From Coriobacteriaceae bacterium (GTDB lineage: Bacteria; Actinomycetota; Coriobacteriia; Coriobacteriales; Atopobiaceae), in contig SFGZ01000006.1 of the NCBI GenBank assembly GCA_004557505.1, positions 62,001-126,000 of the forward strand: a DNA stretch of 64,000 nt. The letters run 5' to 3'. The notes beneath the pieces were generated by a model, which worked only from the letters and a program-made list of their open reading frames with translations, was not told the DNA's origin and did no database searches. The translations under genes and the position numbers were made by a program. Of this stretch, positions 33,580 to 42,525 are shown in pieces (the stretch's first letter is position 1; each line of letters begins with the position of its first letter).

Positions 33580-34764
33580 CTAGCGGTCGGGGTGCGTTGC
33601 CTTGCGCGTCTCCGCCACGCGACGGTCGCAGCTCGCGAGGCAGGCCGCCATGAGCGCAAGCAGGCCCGCGGCGACCACGGGCAAAAGAAGCGGGGAGACC
33701 CTCTCTACAAGGATGCCCATAAGCGGCGGGAACGCCATCGAGCCAACGTATGCGCACGCCATCTGGAGGCCCATGAGCGACTGCGCGTTCTGCGAGCCAA
33801 AGCGCTCGGGCGTGAGCTGGATCATCTGCGGGTAGATGGGCGCGCAGCCAAGGCCGAGAAGCGCAAGCCCCACGCCAAGGCCCACGGCGTCTCCCATCAC
33901 AAGGACAATCGCGACCCCGCAGGCCAAGGTCGTCTCGCCCAGTCTGAGAAGTTGCCTCCCGTCGAGCCGTGGGGTGAGCACGCCCGAGAAAAACCTCCCC
34001 ACCGTGATTCCCGCGTAGAAGAGCGCGGAGAGAAGGGCCGCTGTCTGCTCGGACACGTCGTGGCCCAGCACCAAAAACGTGGAGGCCCACAGGCCGCACG
34101 AGGACTCCAAGGCGCAGTAGCAGAGAAAGCCCACCATCGCGAGCCTTGCGCCAGGAAGGCGGAGAAGCTCTCGACGAGAGGGGCTGGCGTGCCTTTCGTC
34201 GTGGCCTGCTGAGTCGGTGCGATCATGCCAGAGCGGCAGGCTCACGACGATTACCGCCGCGAGCACAACCTGAATGACGCCTACGATGTGGTAGCCCCCC
34301 GGCCAACCCGACTCGCCCGCCATCTGCCATGACATGAGCATGGGCCCACCGGCGGCGCCAATGCCCCAGCAGCAGTGTAGCCAGTTCATGTGTCGGGCCG
34401 CGAAGTGCGTCGCCACATAGGCGTTGAGCGCCGCGTCGACGGCGCCCGCTCCCAGTCCGTACGGGATGGCCCAGGCTACCAGCTGCCAGAACGCCGCAGA
34501 CGCCGAGAAGCCAAAGAGTGCGGCGGCGGTAAGCGCTACCGAGATGGCGGTAAGCCTGCCTGTGCCCAGCCTGCGCACGAGCTGCACCGTCAGCAGGCTT
34601 GAGGTGATGGTTCCCAGGCAGATGACCATCGAAACCACGCCTGCCAGCGAGACGTTGGCGCCAATGTTTACGTGCATGACCGGCCACGCTGCTCCCAAAA
34701 GGCCGTCGGGAAGACCCAGGCTTACAAAGGCCAGGTAGATGATGCCGAGAAGTGCGCTGGTCAT
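33580..34764 (-). CDS. MFS transporter
   Basis: A 394-residue polytopic protein with about 12 membrane helices and the loop motif VRRLGTGRLTA after helix 2. The second half repeats the pattern (GVLTPRLDGRQLL). The general type is sugar-porter or drug-exporter-like; substrate is not determinable. It is 16 bp upstream of hisK on the same strand and divergent from an AraC-type regulator that probably controls it. Confidence 0.87.
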   Translation of the reverse strand: MTSALLGIIYLAFVSLGLPDGLLGAAWPVMHVNIGANVSLAGVVSMVICLGTITSSLLTVQLVRRLGTGRLTAISVALTAAALFGFSASAAFWQLVAWAIPYGLGAGAVDAALNAYVATHFAARHMNWLHCCWGIGAAGGPMLMSWQMAGESGWPGGYHIVGVIQVVLAAVIVVSLPLWHDRTDSAGHDERHASPSRRELLRLPGARLAMVGFLCYCALESSCGLWASTFLVLGHDVSEQTAALLSALFYAGITVGRFFSGVLTPRLDGRQLLRLGETTLACGVAIVLVMGDAVGLGVGLALLGLGCAPIYPQMIQLTPERFGSQNAQSLMGLQMACAYVGSMAFPPLMGILVERVSPLLLPVVAAGLLALMAACLASCDRRVAETRKATHPDR

Positions 34765-34779
34765 GATGTGCCAATCTTC

Positions 34780-34823
34780 GTCCGTACTGATGTTGTCTTA
34801 CATAGGGTAAGTGCAATACGGAC
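34780..34823. promoter_or_regulatory. Inverted repeat between MFS and AraC genes
   Basis: GTCCGTA (34780-34786) and TACGGAC (34817-34823) face each other across 30 bp in the A+T-rich divergent gap. It is a candidate operator for the neighbouring AraC-type regulator. Confidence 0.35.
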
Positions 34824-34879
34824 ATTCATGTACGATCTATCCGTCAATAACTATTTTGCATCGGACATCCGGAGGACAT

Positions 34880-35806
34880 ATGCTCTACACGAGTTGTCCC
34901 CTCAGGCTCAATGGCGACAATCATGAGGACGTGAAGACCGTCTCTCCCGATTTTCCTGCAGCGGGCTATGACGAGCTGCTGGGGCAGGATCCGGGACGTA
35001 ACGTGCCATGGCACTGGCACGAGGAGCTTGAGGCGGTGGTCGTGAGAGAAGGAACCATGCGATTGCTTGCCCCCGGCTGCTCCCTGGTGATAGGGGAGGG
35101 CGATGGCGTCTTCATCAACCGCGATGTGATGCATTCCTGCAGGGGCGAGCCAGAGTGCCGCATACGCTCCGTGACATTCGACGCAAATCTGATAGGAGGG
35201 GGGCAGGCGCTGGCGATAACTCGCAAGTACCTTGCCCCGATTGTGGGAAACGAGGCATATCCCGTAGTTCTCCTGCATGCCTCGACGCTCACGGGCAGGC
35301 GTGGGTGCGCGCATATCGAGGAGGCAGTGAGAGCGTTTGAGTCCGGAGGACTAGGCTTCGAGATAGACGTCCGCTCCGCGCTCTCGCACCTCATGCTTGA
35401 CGTGCTGGAGGTTGCGGGCGAAGACGCGAGCGTGGAGCGCCCGAGGGCGTCTGTGTCTCGCGTGAGCGAGATGTGCCGATTCATCGAGGAGCACCTGGGG
35501 GAGAAGATAGACGTTGATGACATAGCCCGCGCAGCAAACATTGGGGAGCGGGAGTCTCTTCGGTGCTTTCGGCAGGCGCTGGGGATGACCCCATCTGCAT
35601 ATCTTGCAAAACAGCGTCTGGAGCATGCGGCGCGCATCCTTTTAGAGAGGCCCAAGGAGCAAATATCGCAGGTGGCTTGCAGTGTAGGCATAAAGTCTGC
35701 GTCGAACTTCTCGCTGAGGTTTCGCAGGTACTTTGGCTGCACACCGCGAGTATGGCGCAAACGGGCAGTCGCCAATCAACCCCGTGACGCAGGAGACGAG
35801 ATGTGA
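34880..35806 (+). CDS. AraC family transcriptional regulator with cupin sensor
   Basis: A 308-residue regulator. The N-terminal half is a cupin (WHWHEELEAVVVREG; EGDGVFINRDVMHS) that binds a small ligand. The C-terminal 100 residues hold two helix-turn-helix motifs (IDVDDIARAANIGERESLRCFRQ and ISQVACSVGIKSASNFSLRFRRYFG). GGAGG is 4 nt before the ATG at 34880; upstream in-frame ATG is less likely. It is divergent from the MFS gene, which is its likely target. Confidence 0.9.
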   Translation: MLYTSCPLRLNGDNHEDVKTVSPDFPAAGYDELLGQDPGRNVPWHWHEELEAVVVREGTMRLLAPGCSLVIGEGDGVFINRDVMHSCRGEPECRIRSVTFDANLIGGGQALAITRKYLAPIVGNEAYPVVLLHASTLTGRRGCAHIEEAVRAFESGGLGFEIDVRSALSHLMLDVLEVAGEDASVERPRASVSRVSEMCRFIEEHLGEKIDVDDIARAANIGERESLRCFRQALGMTPSAYLAKQRLEHAARILLERPKEQISQVACSVGIKSASNFSLRFRRYFGCTPRVWRKRAVANQPRDAGDEM

Positions 35807-35889
35807 GTTGGCCACGTTGCCTGCCGTGCGCGCGTCCAACGCTAGATTGGCTTTGGGCTTAGGACCCAGCGGTTCCAGGCACAAAGAAT

Positions 35890-35916
35890 CCCCCTGGCAC
35901 AGCAGGCGCCAGGGGG
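35890..35916 (-). terminator. Terminator-like hairpin between convergent AraC and ABC exporter genes
   Basis: CCCCCTGGC (35890-35898) pairs with GCCAGGGGG (35908-35916). On the minus strand it is followed by ATTCTTTG, a weak T-rich tail, so it most likely ends the exporter operon. Confidence 0.55.
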
Positions 35917-35956
35917 AGAAGAGCGGGCCGTTCAAGCTCACCAGCAGCGCGCTGAC

Positions 35957-37903
35957 CTACTCCAGCTCGAACGCCCCCGTGTAGAGCTGGTAGTACGTGC
36001 CGCGCTTGGCGATGAGCTCGTCGTGCGTGCCACGCTCGATGATGCGGCCGTGGTCGAGCACGATGATCACGTCGGAGTTGCGCACGGTGGAGAGCCGGTG
36101 CGCAATCACGAACGTGGTGCGGCCGTACATGAGGGCGTCCATGCCGCGCTGCACGATCTGCTCGGTGCGCGTGTCGATGGAGGACGTGGCCTCGTCCAGG
36201 ATCATGACCGGCGGGTCCGCCACGGCCGCGCGCGCAATGGAGAGCAACTGGCGCTGGCCCTGCGAGAGCTGGGCGGCGTTGTCGGAGAGCATCGTGCCGT
36301 AGCCCTCCGGCAGGCGGCGGATGAAGCTGTCGGCGCCGGCAAGCTTTGCGGCGCCGACGCACTCGTCGTCGGTGGCGTCCAGCCGTCCGTAGCGGATGTT
36401 GTCCATCACCGTGCCGGTGAAGAGGTTGGTGTCCTGCAGGACCATGCCAAGCGAGCGGCGCAGGTCGGCCTTCTTGATCTTGTTGATGTTGATGCCGTCG
36501 TAGCGGATCTTGCCGTCGGCGATGTCGTAGAAGCGGTTGAGCAGGTTGGTGATGGTCGTCTTACCAGCGCCCGTGGCTCCCACGAAGGCCACCTTCTGGC
36601 CCGGCTTGGCGTAGAGCGAGATGCCGTGCAGCACGGTGTGGTCGGGCGTGTAGCCAAAGTCGACGTCGAAGAGGCGCATGTCTCCCGCAAGCGGCGTGTA
36701 GGTGACGGTGCCGTCGTGGTGGGGATGCTTCCAAGCCCAGCTTTCCGTGCATTCGTCGCACTCCTCGAGCTCGCCCTCGGCGTTCTTGCGTACGTTGACC
36801 AGCATGACGTAGCCCTCGTCGGCCTCCGGCTGCTCGTCGATGAGCGCGAAGATGCGCTCGGCGCCGGCGAGGCCCATGACCACGAAGTTGATCTGCTGGG
36901 ACACCTGGCCGATGGAGCCGGCGAAGCGCTTCGTGAGGTTGAGGAAGGGCACCACGATGTCGATGGAGAGGGCCATGCCTGAGATGGCGGGGTTGGGGGC
37001 CCCGGCGGCGAGCATGGCGCAGCCGGCGAGCGCCACCGTGACGTAGGACAGGTTGCCCATGTTCATGAGGATGGGGCCAAGGGTGTTGCCGTAGATGTTC
37101 GCCTGCTTGGAAGCCTCGAAGAGTCTGTCGTTCACGGCGTCGAACTCGGCTTGGGTGGCCTTCTCGTGCGTGAAGACCTTGATGACCTTCTGGCCGTTCA
37201 TGGCCTCCTCGGCAAAGCCCTCCTCGGCAGCGAGCGCGCGCTGCTGCGCGAGGAAGAAGTGGGCCGAGCGGCCGCCCAGGACGCGCGTGAGGATGCCCAT
37301 GATGACTACCATCACGAGCATCACGGCAGTCAGCGGCAGCGAGTACCACACCATGATGAAGACCACCGAGGTCATGGCCACGGCCGTGGTGAGCAGGTTG
37401 GGCAGCGACTGGCCGATGAGCTGGCGCAGCGTGTCCACGTCATTGGTGTAGTGCGACATGATGTCGCCGTGCTTGTGCGTGTCGAAGTAGCGGATGGGCA
37501 GGTCCTCCATGTGGTCGAACATCTGGTTTCGGACCTTCATGAGGGTGCCCTGGCACACTATGGCACCGAGCTGGGTCTGCGTGATGTTCGCCGCAAGCGC
37601 CACCAGGTAGCACGCGATGAGCGTGAGCACGATGGACGCGACCCTCGGCTGGGCCGCCGCCCAGTCGCCGGTCTGGTACAGCTCCTGCACCACGGCGATG
37701 GCCTGCTGCATGAAGACGGAGGGCATGCTGGCGAGGATGGCCGCCGCCACGATGCACACGATCTGTATGGTTATCTGCGCCGGATAGTACGAGAACACCA
37801 GCCTGACCAGGCGGACGAGCGTCGCCCCAGGCCGGGTGGCACCCCGCCCGCGGGAGTCGCCGTCCGCGGGCGCCTGGGCCGTCTTGGTGGTTTCGTCACT
37901 CAT
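35957..37903 (-). CDS. ABC exporter half-transporter, canonical ATPase site
   Basis: A 648-residue membrane ATPase with six N-terminal helices and a C-terminal nucleotide-binding domain: Walker A VGATGAGKTT, signature LSQGQRQLL, Walker B MILDEATSSID with catalytic Glu, and the switch His in IAHRLST. A linker of about 40 residues with an ECDEC motif and KHPHHDG lies before the ATPase domain, as in many such Firmicutes exporters. It overlaps the preceding gene by 8 bp and would pair with it as a heterodimer for drug, peptide or lipid export. AAGGAGA precedes the ATG. Confidence 0.93.
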   Translation of the reverse strand: MSDETTKTAQAPADGDSRGRGATRPGATLVRLVRLVFSYYPAQITIQIVCIVAAAILASMPSVFMQQAIAVVQELYQTGDWAAAQPRVASIVLTLIACYLVALAANITQTQLGAIVCQGTLMKVRNQMFDHMEDLPIRYFDTHKHGDIMSHYTNDVDTLRQLIGQSLPNLLTTAVAMTSVVFIMVWYSLPLTAVMLVMVVIMGILTRVLGGRSAHFFLAQQRALAAEEGFAEEAMNGQKVIKVFTHEKATQAEFDAVNDRLFEASKQANIYGNTLGPILMNMGNLSYVTVALAGCAMLAAGAPNPAISGMALSIDIVVPFLNLTKRFAGSIGQVSQQINFVVMGLAGAERIFALIDEQPEADEGYVMLVNVRKNAEGELEECDECTESWAWKHPHHDGTVTYTPLAGDMRLFDVDFGYTPDHTVLHGISLYAKPGQKVAFVGATGAGKTTITNLLNRFYDIADGKIRYDGININKIKKADLRRSLGMVLQDTNLFTGTVMDNIRYGRLDATDDECVGAAKLAGADSFIRRLPEGYGTMLSDNAAQLSQGQRQLLSIARAAVADPPVMILDEATSSIDTRTEQIVQRGMDALMYGRTTFVIAHRLSTVRNSDVIIVLDHGRIIERGTHDELIAKRGTYYQLYTGAFELE

Positions 37904-39776
37904 GGCTGGTCTCCTTCCCGCTGACGTCCGCGCCTGCCCCACGGTTCATGGCCTGCATGGCCTTGTCATGGGACTGCTTGTTCTGCGTGGTGTAGGTCTC
38001 GCGGTAGATGTCGTTTGTGCGAAGCAGCTCCTCGTGGGTGCCGATGGCATCGATGCGGCCGTCGCGCATGACCACGATGCGATCCGCGTCCTCGACCGAG
38101 CTGGTGCGCTGCGCGATGATGATCTTGGTGGTCGAGGGGATGAAGCCCTTGAAGCCCTCGCGGATAAGCTTGTCGGTCTTCGTGTCGACGGCGCTCGTGG
38201 AGTCGTCGAGTATCAGGATCTTGGGGTTCTTGAGCAGGGCGCGGGCGATGCAGAGGCGCTGCTTCTGGCCTCCCGAGACGTTCGTGCCGCCCTGCTCGAT
38301 GTAGGTGTCGTACTTCTCGGGGAACCGCTGGACGAACTCGTCTGCCTGCGCGAGCCTACAGGCCTCGACGATCTGCTCGTCCGTGGCGTCGGGATTGCCC
38401 CAGCGCAGGTTGTCCTTGATGGTCCCCGAGAAGAGGACGTTTCGCTGCAGGACCATGGCCACCTGGTTGCGCAGGGTGTCGAGGTCATAGCTGCGCACAT
38501 CGTGCCCGCCCACGCGCACCGTGCCCTCGGTGGTGTCGTAGAGGCGGCAGATGAGCTGCACGAGCGTGGACTTCGAGGAGCCCGTGCCGCCGATGATGCC
38601 GATGACCTCGCCGCTCTTGATGTGGAGGTCGATGCCGTCGAGGGCCATGCGGTCCGCCTTGGCGGAGTACTCGAAGCTCACGTGGTCGAAGTCGATGGAG
38701 CCGTCGGGGACCTCCATGAGGGGGCTCTCGGGGTTCTTGAGGTCGGGCTCCTCGCGCAGCACCTGGCACAGGCGCCTGGAGCTCTCGCCGGCCATCGTGA
38801 CCATCACGAAGACCATCGAGAGCATCATGAGGCTCATGAGCATCGAGAAGCCGTAGGTGACGAGCGCCGAGAGCTGGCCCACGCCCATGAGCCGCCCTGC
38901 GGACGAGACGATGGCCCGGGAGCCGAAGTAGATGACGAAGGCGTAGATGACGTCGATGGCCATCGTCATGAGCGGCTGGTTCCACGCCAGGATGCGCTCG
39001 ACGTGTACGAAGTCGTGGTAGATGGCGCCAGAGGCTGCCTTGAACTTGTCCTTCTCGTAGTCCTCGCGCACGTAGGACTTGACCACGCGGATGCCCGAGA
39101 CGTTCTCCTCGACGGAGTCGTTGAGGCGGTCGTACTTGCGGAAGATCCGCCGGAAGACGGGCATCACGACAAGGATGATCCTCATGATGCCGTAGCCCAG
39201 CGCGAGGGCGACCACCACATAGATCACGGCCATGGGGCCACCGGTCACGAATGCCATCACGATGGAGAAGACGGACATGAGCGGGCAGCGGATGGCGGTG
39301 CGGGTGAGCATCATGTAGGCCTGCTGCACGTTGGTGACGTCGGTCGTGAGGCGGGTCACGAGCGAGCTGGTGGAGAAGCGGTCTATGTTGGAGAACGAGA
39401 AGCCCTGGATCTTGCCAAAGACGTCGTGGCGGAGGTTCCTGGCAAGCCCCGTGGAGGCTACGGAGCAGGTCACGCCTGCGGCAGTGCCGAAGGCGAGCGA
39501 GACGAGCGCCAGCGCGATGAGCGCGGCGGCGTAGCTCCAGACGGCGCCCATGCCTGCGCCAGATGCCAGCTGGTCGAGCAGCAGTGCCGTCACGAACGGG
39601 ATGACGCACTCGATGAGCGTCTCGCATGTCACGAGAAACGGCGTCCAGATGGATGTTGTTCGGTACTCGCGCAGGGACTGGCCGAGCGTCGAGATGACCT
39701 CGCGGAGGCTGTAGTCCGGCAGGGAGGAGTCCGACCCCTCCCGCACCTTCTTCTGAATGCGCTCCCTCACGCTCAC
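37896..39776 (-). CDS. ABC exporter half-transporter, degenerate ATPase site
   Basis: A 626-residue partner of the next gene, with six membrane helices and an ATPase domain. Walker A reads GGTGSSKST (Ser for the usual Gly), Walker B ILILDDSTSAVD has Asp in place of the catalytic Glu, and the switch position is IAQRTSS (Gln for His). This pattern marks the non-hydrolysing site of heterodimeric exporters such as TM287/288. The GTG start overlaps the marR stop (GTGA). Confidence 0.93.
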   Translation of the reverse strand: MSVRERIQKKVREGSDSSLPDYSLREVISTLGQSLREYRTTSIWTPFLVTCETLIECVIPFVTALLLDQLASGAGMGAVWSYAAALIALALVSLAFGTAAGVTCSVASTGLARNLRHDVFGKIQGFSFSNIDRFSTSSLVTRLTTDVTNVQQAYMMLTRTAIRCPLMSVFSIVMAFVTGGPMAVIYVVVALALGYGIMRIILVVMPVFRRIFRKYDRLNDSVEENVSGIRVVKSYVREDYEKDKFKAASGAIYHDFVHVERILAWNQPLMTMAIDVIYAFVIYFGSRAIVSSAGRLMGVGQLSALVTYGFSMLMSLMMLSMVFVMVTMAGESSRRLCQVLREEPDLKNPESPLMEVPDGSIDFDHVSFEYSAKADRMALDGIDLHIKSGEVIGIIGGTGSSKSTLVQLICRLYDTTEGTVRVGGHDVRSYDLDTLRNQVAMVLQRNVLFSGTIKDNLRWGNPDATDEQIVEACRLAQADEFVQRFPEKYDTYIEQGGTNVSGGQKQRLCIARALLKNPKILILDDSTSAVDTKTDKLIREGFKGFIPSTTKIIIAQRTSSVEDADRIVVMRDGRIDAIGTHEELLRTNDIYRETYTTQNKQSHDKAMQAMNRGAGADVSGKETSHE

Positions 39777-40261
39777 TGCTGCATCACCCTCTCGCTCTCC
39801 TCGATCTGGTGCCAGTGGCCTATGAGGCGGTCGAGCATGTCTAGGAGCCGGACCCTCTCGTCCTCGGTGAGCACCGAGAGCGCCTCTGTCTCGAACTTGG
39901 CGCGCCTCTCGGCGCACACCCTGGCCTCGACCCATCCGTCTGCGGTGAGGGTGACGTCAAGCTGGCGCTTGTCGCACTCCGAGCGGGTACGGGTGATGAG
40001 GCCCCCGTCCTCGAGCTTGGCGAGGACCTCCGAGACCGCCGCGGAGCTGATGGGCACGGTGTCCTGTAGCTCTCGCTGGCCCACGGTGCCCCCCTCGTTT
40101 AGGATGCGCTCGAGCATGTGCTGCTTTCCGCTGCGGCCTCCGGCGTGAAGGTGGAGGAAGTGGCCGAAGTAGCCCAGGTCCCTCATGATGCGGGACTCCA
40201 CCGAGGTGCCGTGCTCCTTTGGCGGCCTGCACCTCCCGGGCTGTTGCGTTTCAGACGTCAT
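39773..40261 (-). CDS. MarR family repressor of the ABC exporter operon
   Basis: A 162-residue winged-helix regulator with QRELQDTVPISSAAVSEVLAKLEDGGLITRTRSECDKRQLDVTLT (helix-turn-helix plus beta wing). CGAGGAGAG precedes the ATG. It leads the exporter operon and overlaps the first exporter gene by 4 bp. A strong inverted repeat across its own promoter indicates autoregulation with release by an exporter substrate. Confidence 0.93.
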   Translation of the reverse strand: MTSETQQPGRCRPPKEHGTSVESRIMRDLGYFGHFLHLHAGGRSGKQHMLERILNEGGTVGQRELQDTVPISSAAVSEVLAKLEDGGLITRTRSECDKRQLDVTLTADGWVEARVCAERRAKFETEALSVLTEDERVRLLDMLDRLIGHWHQIEESERVMQQ

Positions 40262-40303
40262 GATCTCTCCTCGTGTCTACGGGACGTTGGTGTCGCCGTG
40301 AGA

Positions 40304-40337
40304 AGACTAGGTACCTTGCGAAAAGGTGTCAAGGTAC
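40304..40337 (-). promoter_or_regulatory. Promoter and MarR operator of the exporter operon
   Basis: On the minus strand TTGACA (40332-40327), a 17-bp spacer and TAGTCT (40309-40304) form a promoter. GTACCTTG (40311-40318) and CAAGGTAC (40330-40337) form a perfect 8-bp inverted repeat over the -35 and spacer, as expected for a MarR repressor site. Confidence 0.7.
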
Positions 40338-40439
40338 TTGGCAAATGATCACAACTCTTCGACACGGGCGTGGCCGCCCAGCGCCCAGACCGTGCGGCCC
40401 CACCATGGGAGGCACAGTCTACCTGCTGCGATACAGAGA

Positions 40440-40478
40440 CATTACAATCGCGCGCAACGAATGTAATGCCAGTGTAAT
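40440..40478 (+). promoter_or_regulatory. Candidate Pho box and inverted repeat upstream of pstS
   Basis: CATTACA (40440-40446) and TGTAATG (40462-40468) form an inverted repeat, and a further TGTAAT follows at 40473-40478. Read on the minus strand, ATTACA units repeat with 11-bp spacing, the geometry of PhoP/PhoB direct repeats. It lies about 130 bp before pstS. No other gene occupies 40338-40607. Confidence 0.5.
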
Positions 40479-40607
40479 TTGCGGTCAGGTCGTCGTAAGG
40501 CATTGCCGACGAGGGAGGGAAGGGGCGCGCCAACCCATAGCATGCATGGTGTACGGGCCCGCCGGGGGGAATGGGACGGCGCGGTCACATCCTCTGGAAG
40601 GAGAAGC

Positions 40608-41549
40608 ATGTCCGATAGTCTCTCTCGTCGTTCGTTCCTCTCGCTCGCGGGCGGCGCTGCCGCCGCGCTCGCCGGACTGGGGCTCGTCGGCTGCGGCGGC
40701 TCCAACGCGGGCGCCGACCCCTCCAAGAGCCCAAGCCCCGCCGGAACGCCCCTCTCCGGCACGGTGAACTGCTCGGGCGCCACCTCCTTCCAGCCGCTGG
40801 TCGAGGCTGCGGCCAAGAAGTTCGAGGACGAGAACCCCGACGTTACCATCGCCATCACCGGCGGCGGCTCCGGCCAAGGCCTCTCTGACGTCCGTGACGG
40901 CAAGGCCCAGATTGGCCGCTCCGACGTCTTCGCCGAGGAGAAGCTCGACGCCTCCGACGCCGCCGCGCTCACCGACCACACCGTGTGCGTGGTTGGCATG
41001 GGCCCCATCGTGAACTCCAAGGTTGACGTCGACGACCTCACCACCGATCAGCTCAAGGGCATATTCACCGGCCAGATCACCGACTGGTCCGAGGTCGGCG
41101 GCACCGCCGGCAAGATCCAGGTCATCGAGCGCAAGGCCGGCTCCGGCACCCGCGCCACCTTCGAGGCGGCCGCCCTCGGCGGCGACAAGGCCCCCGACAC
41201 CTTCGCCCCCGTCGCCGAGGAAGACTCCTCGGGCACCGTGGTCGAGAAGATCCAGCAGACCGAGGGCTCCATTTCTTACCTGGCCTTCTCCTACTTCGAT
41301 GACACCAAGTTCAAGGCCCTCAAGGTCGACGGCGTCAAGGCTACGGCGGACAACGTGTGCAACGGCACCTTCAAGATCTGGGCGTACGAGCACATGTATA
41401 CCAAGGATGCCGACGAGGCCACTCAGGCTTTCATCGACTACATGATGTCCGACAAGGTCCAGGGCAGCATGGTCGAGGCGCAGGGCTTCATTCCCGCCGG
41501 CGACATGAAGGTCAAGAAGGACGCGTCGGGCGCCATCACCAACGCATAG
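40608..41549 (+). CDS. pstS: Phosphate ABC transporter, substrate-binding lipoprotein
   Basis: A 313-residue exported phosphate binder. A twin-arginine-like signal (SRRSFLSLAGGAAAAL) ends in the lipobox LVGCGG. The mature region carries NCSGATSFQPLVEAAAKKF, GGGSGQGLSDVRDGKAQIGRSD and RKAGSGTRATFE, typical phosphate-binding loops. GGAAGGAG precedes the ATG at 40608. It begins the pst operon, with a candidate Pho box upstream and an intercistronic hairpin after it, consistent with higher expression than the permease genes. Confidence 0.95.
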   Translation: MSDSLSRRSFLSLAGGAAAALAGLGLVGCGGSNAGADPSKSPSPAGTPLSGTVNCSGATSFQPLVEAAAKKFEDENPDVTIAITGGGSGQGLSDVRDGKAQIGRSDVFAEEKLDASDAAALTDHTVCVVGMGPIVNSKVDVDDLTTDQLKGIFTGQITDWSEVGGTAGKIQVIERKAGSGTRATFEAAALGGDKAPDTFAPVAEEDSSGTVVEKIQQTEGSISYLAFSYFDDTKFKALKVDGVKATADNVCNGTFKIWAYEHMYTKDADEATQAFIDYMMSDKVQGSMVEAQGFIPAGDMKVKKDASGAITNA

Positions 41550-41566
41550 CTTGCGAGCAAAGCCGC

Positions 41567-41608
41567 GGGACATCCGCGCACAGGCGCGGATGTCCCTGTG
41601 CGCACAGG
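41567..41608 (+). promoter_or_regulatory. Intercistronic hairpins between pstS and pstC
   Basis: GGGACATCCGCGC (41567-41579) pairs with 41584-41596 around a 4-nt loop. It overlaps a second palindrome, CCTGTGCGCACAGG (41595-41608). No T-run follows, so it probably protects the pstS message end or partly attenuates transcription. Confidence 0.6.
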
Positions 41609-41622
41609 TAGAAAGGCTACAC

Positions 41623-42525
41623 ATGGCTCAACGCCTCATGCCGAAGAAGCAGCTCGAGAGGGTGGGGCTCACCCTCACCGGCGCGTGCGTGCTCCTCGTC
41701 GCCCTCGTCGTGGTCACGCTCATCCTCATGGTCGCCCAGCAGGGTCTCTCCGCCTTCCTTGTGGATGGCATCGACTTCCCAGCGTTCATCTCGGGCACGA
41801 GCTGGGTCCCCTCGGATGGCGTCTACGGCGCGCTCCCGCTGATCGTGACCTCCTTCGGGGTCATGCTCCTGGCAACGATCTTCACGCTGCCCGTCGCCCT
41901 CGGGAGCGCGATCTTTGTCGTGGAGGTCCGGCCCGGGTTCGGCCGCCGCGTCTTCCAGCCCCTGGTCGAGCTTCTGATGGGCATCCCCTCGGTCGTCTAC
42001 GGCCTCATCGGCCTCACGGTGGTCAACGCGGCGATGCGCGCCGCCTTCGGCGAGGCCGCGGGGACCGGCGCGGGCATCCTCTCCGGCGGCATCGTGCTCG
42101 CCGTGATGATCCTCCCCACGGTCACGACGCTCTCGATCGACGGGCTCGCCGCCGTTCCCAACGAGTACCGCGAGGGCTCCTACGCCCTTGGCTGCACCCG
42201 CTGGCAGACGGTCTGGCACGTGGTCCTCAAGAGCGCCATGCCCTCTCTTATGACCGCCGTCATCCTCGGCATGACCCGAGCCTTTGGCGAGGCGCTCGCC
42301 GTGCAGATGGTCATCGGCGGCGTCGAGAAGGTCATGCCCGCCGGCCTCCTCTCTCCTGCGGCAACGCTCACCACGGCCCTCACCTCGGGCTTCTCGAACG
42401 CCGTCACGGGCTCCGTCCAGTACCACGCGCTCTGGGCGCTGGGCCTGCTCCTCATGGCGATGTCCCTGGCCTTCATCCTCGTCATCCACCTCATCGGCGC
42501 CAAGGGGGCGAAGAGCCGTGGCTAG
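41623..42525 (+). CDS. pstC: Phosphate ABC transporter permease
   Basis: A 300-residue membrane subunit with six helices of the phosphate importer. It has the PstC-type stretch LLMGIPSVVYGLIGL and the ATPase-contact loop EGSYALGCTRWQTVWHVVL, with the conserved acidic/arginine pair in MTRAFGEALA. AGAAAGG precedes the ATG. Its stop overlaps pstA by 8 bp. Confidence 0.95.
   Translation: MAQRLMPKKQLERVGLTLTGACVLLVALVVVTLILMVAQQGLSAFLVDGIDFPAFISGTSWVPSDGVYGALPLIVTSFGVMLLATIFTLPVALGSAIFVVEVRPGFGRRVFQPLVELLMGIPSVVYGLIGLTVVNAAMRAAFGEAAGTGAGILSGGIVLAVMILPTVTTLSIDGLAAVPNEYREGSYALGCTRWQTVWHVVLKSAMPSLMTAVILGMTRAFGEALAVQMVIGGVEKVMPAGLLSPAATLTTALTSGFSNAVTGSVQYHALWALGLLLMAMSLAFILVIHLIGAKGAKSRG

Noticed and set aside
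37896..39776. Mutated, inactive ABC transporter gene
   Set aside because: The altered Walker B and switch residues are normal for one half of heterodimeric exporters; the partner gene has the intact site.
37836..40148. A 770-residue plus-strand open frame opposite the ABC exporter genes
   Set aside because: The minus-strand exporter and MarR genes have full domains and ribosome sites; the plus frame has none.
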